Positions 22,477 to 23,540 of a stretch of DNA of 23,540 nucleotides are shown piece by piece. The notes beneath the pieces are model-generated. The model had not been told where the DNA came from and searched no databases. It saw only the letters and a program-made list of their open reading frames with translations. Origin of the DNA: Flavobacteriales bacterium UBA7612 (lineage in GTDB: Bacteria; Bacteroidota; Bacteroidia; Flavobacteriales; Weeksellaceae); the NCBI GenBank assembly GCA_002484335.1, contig DLJQ01000008.1, positions 95,111-118,650 on the forward strand, read 5' to 3'. Numbering within the stretch: position 1 is the first letter of the stretch; each line of letters starts with the position of its first letter. The translations under genes were made by a program, and so were the position numbers.

Positions 22477-23491
22477 ATTTTTTCAGGAAAAGCTTGAAAA
22501 GCTGATAGAGAATAAAAAATCTTTTGTTTTATTTAGAAAACCAAATTCAAATAAAGTCGAATTATGGGAAAATAAAGAGAATAAAACATATCCAAAATTT
22601 ATTTGTAATACGTTTGATAATTCTAATTTAATAGAATTTTATGATGATGAGGTTTTGGAGATAGCCGTAAGTGAATTACCATATTTTAATTTAGAATTAC
22701 CAAGTTCATATATTAAAGAAGCAATTTCTTATAATGATTATTTGAATCTAATTCAGAAAACAGTTGAAGAATTACAGAGCGATTCCTTGACAAAGAAAAT
22801 TGTAATTAGCAGAATAAAAGAATTAGAATTAGAAACAATAAATCTTTCAGAAACTTTTAAAAATTTACATGAATATTATCCAAATGCTTATGTTTATTTA
22901 CGATATGATATTCATGAAGGTTGCTGGATAGGAGCATCTCCTGAATTGTTATTAAAAGAAAATAATCAATTAATACAGACAGTTTCTCTAGCAGGAACAA
23001 AAGCAAAGGAAGATGAGTGGACAAATAAAGAATACCACGAACAAGAAGTAGTTACAGATTATATAACATCTGTGTTAGGTAAGTACTGTGATTTTGTTGA
23101 TGTAGATGGACCTTTTTCGGTAAATGCAGGATTCTTCGAGCATCTTAAATCATTTATTATGGCTCAAATAAAAGATAAATCAGATTTATATAATCTTTTA
23201 AAAGATTTACATCCTACGCCTGCTGTTGGAGGAATGCCAAAAGATTTAGCCAAGAATTTTATTTTAGATAACGAAGGTTATGATAGATCATTTTATGCTG
23301 GTTTTGCTGGTTATGAGAATGAAAATGAATCAGAATTTTTTGTAAATCTTCGTTGTGCTAAAATTTATTCTAATAAAATTAATTTATATGTTGGTGGAGG
23401 AATAATGCCAGATTCAATTCCAGAAAATGAATGGAAAGAAACAGAATTGAAATCAAGAACAATAGGAGATTTATTAATTTTGAATACATAG
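22469..23491 (+). CDS. menF: Isochorismate synthase (MenF-like)
   Basis: A 340-residue chorismate-utilising enzyme of the isochorismate synthase group, converting chorismate to isochorismate at the start of menaquinone synthesis. The catalytic Lys (K110 in KKIVISR) matches the Lys that activates water in MenF and EntC. The core continues GCWIGASPELLL (151-162), TVSLAGTKA (171-179), FFEHLKSFIMAQI (222-234), the HPTPAVGG block at 248-255, FYAGFAGY (275-282) and VGGGIMPDSIPENEW (308-322). The N-terminal domain is reduced compared with the approximately 430 residues of E. coli MenF, a form common in Bacteroidota. EntC-type siderophore use is possible in principle, but the menI neighbour favours menaquinone. 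It is the last gene of the coupled unit; no terminator is visible in the 49 bases left. Confidence 0.92.
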   Translation: MVKFFQEKLEKLIENKKSFVLFRKPNSNKVELWENKENKTYPKFICNTFDNSNLIEFYDDEVLEIAVSELPYFNLELPSSYIKEAISYNDYLNLIQKTVEELQSDSLTKKIVISRIKELELETINLSETFKNLHEYYPNAYVYLRYDIHEGCWIGASPELLLKENNQLIQTVSLAGTKAKEDEWTNKEYHEQEVVTDYITSVLGKYCDFVDVDGPFSVNAGFFEHLKSFIMAQIKDKSDLYNLLKDLHPTPAVGGMPKDLAKNFILDNEGYDRSFYAGFAGYENENESEFFVNLRCAKIYSNKINLYVGGGIMPDSIPENEWKETELKSRTIGDLLILNT

Positions 23492-23540
23492 AATATAAAT
23501 TTAAATAGCCTCTTAAAGTAAAATAAGAAAATAAATAAAA

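Noticed and set aside
1..23540. CRISPR array, tRNA, rRNA, insertion sequence or prophage genes
   Set aside because: No regularly spaced identical repeats, no cloverleaf-like or rRNA sequence, and no transposase, integrase or phage structural gene was recognised on either strand.

Overview
The window is AT-rich bacterial chromosome with the marks of the class Flavobacteriia (Bacteroidota). These include a roughly 1040-residue SecA with the large insertion usual in that phylum, several small families common there (DUF2795, DUF4268, VGINT-motif secreted proteins, PadR plus PspC pair), no clear Shine-Dalgarno sequences, and several promoter -7 boxes of the Bacteroidetes form TAnnTTTG. The very low GC and the menI-menF arrangement would suit a Weeksellaceae or Flavobacteriaceae member, but I cannot name a genus. 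No tRNA, rRNA, CRISPR array, insertion sequence or phage gene was seen.

Layout. Positions 48-5612 hold a nitronate monooxygenase-like flavoprotein (minus), a small acidic DUF2795 protein, secA, and a two-gene unit of a YqiA-like esterase and a PH-domain protein. Positions 5656-9018 hold an M49-type metallopeptidase lipoprotein (minus), an intergenic region with a structured-RNA candidate, a MepB-family protein (plus) and a LuxE-like acyl-protein synthetase (minus). Positions 9140-13066 are a minus-strand pair encoding a small secreted VGINT-motif protein and a 1067-residue secreted protein built from four divergent repeats. Positions 13296-15311 hold a gamma-carbonic anhydrase-like protein, a MmcQ/YjbR protein, a DUF4268 protein and a secreted TlpA-like thioredoxin. 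Positions 15410-19078 are minus strand: an AlbA_2/Schlafen-like protein directly followed by a secreted M28 aminopeptidase, and upstream of these a secreted S1/P1 nuclease. Positions 19243-23491 are plus strand: padR overlapping a PspC envelope protein, then an acyltransferase, menI and menF as a tightly packed unit.

How it fits together. Most genes are housekeeping (protein export, menaquinone synthesis, envelope stress) or secreted and periplasmic degradative enzymes (M49, M28, nuclease), as expected of a polymer-degrading flavobacterium. The points most worth a second look are the folded element at 7411-7503, which resembles a recurrent flavobacterial intergenic motif (possibly Flavo-1 RNA); a perfect 20-bp inverted repeat at 13111-13156 in a divergent promoter region; the four-repeat surface protein; and the AlbA_2-like gene next to the peptidase. 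I did not find a clearly new defence or biosynthetic system.
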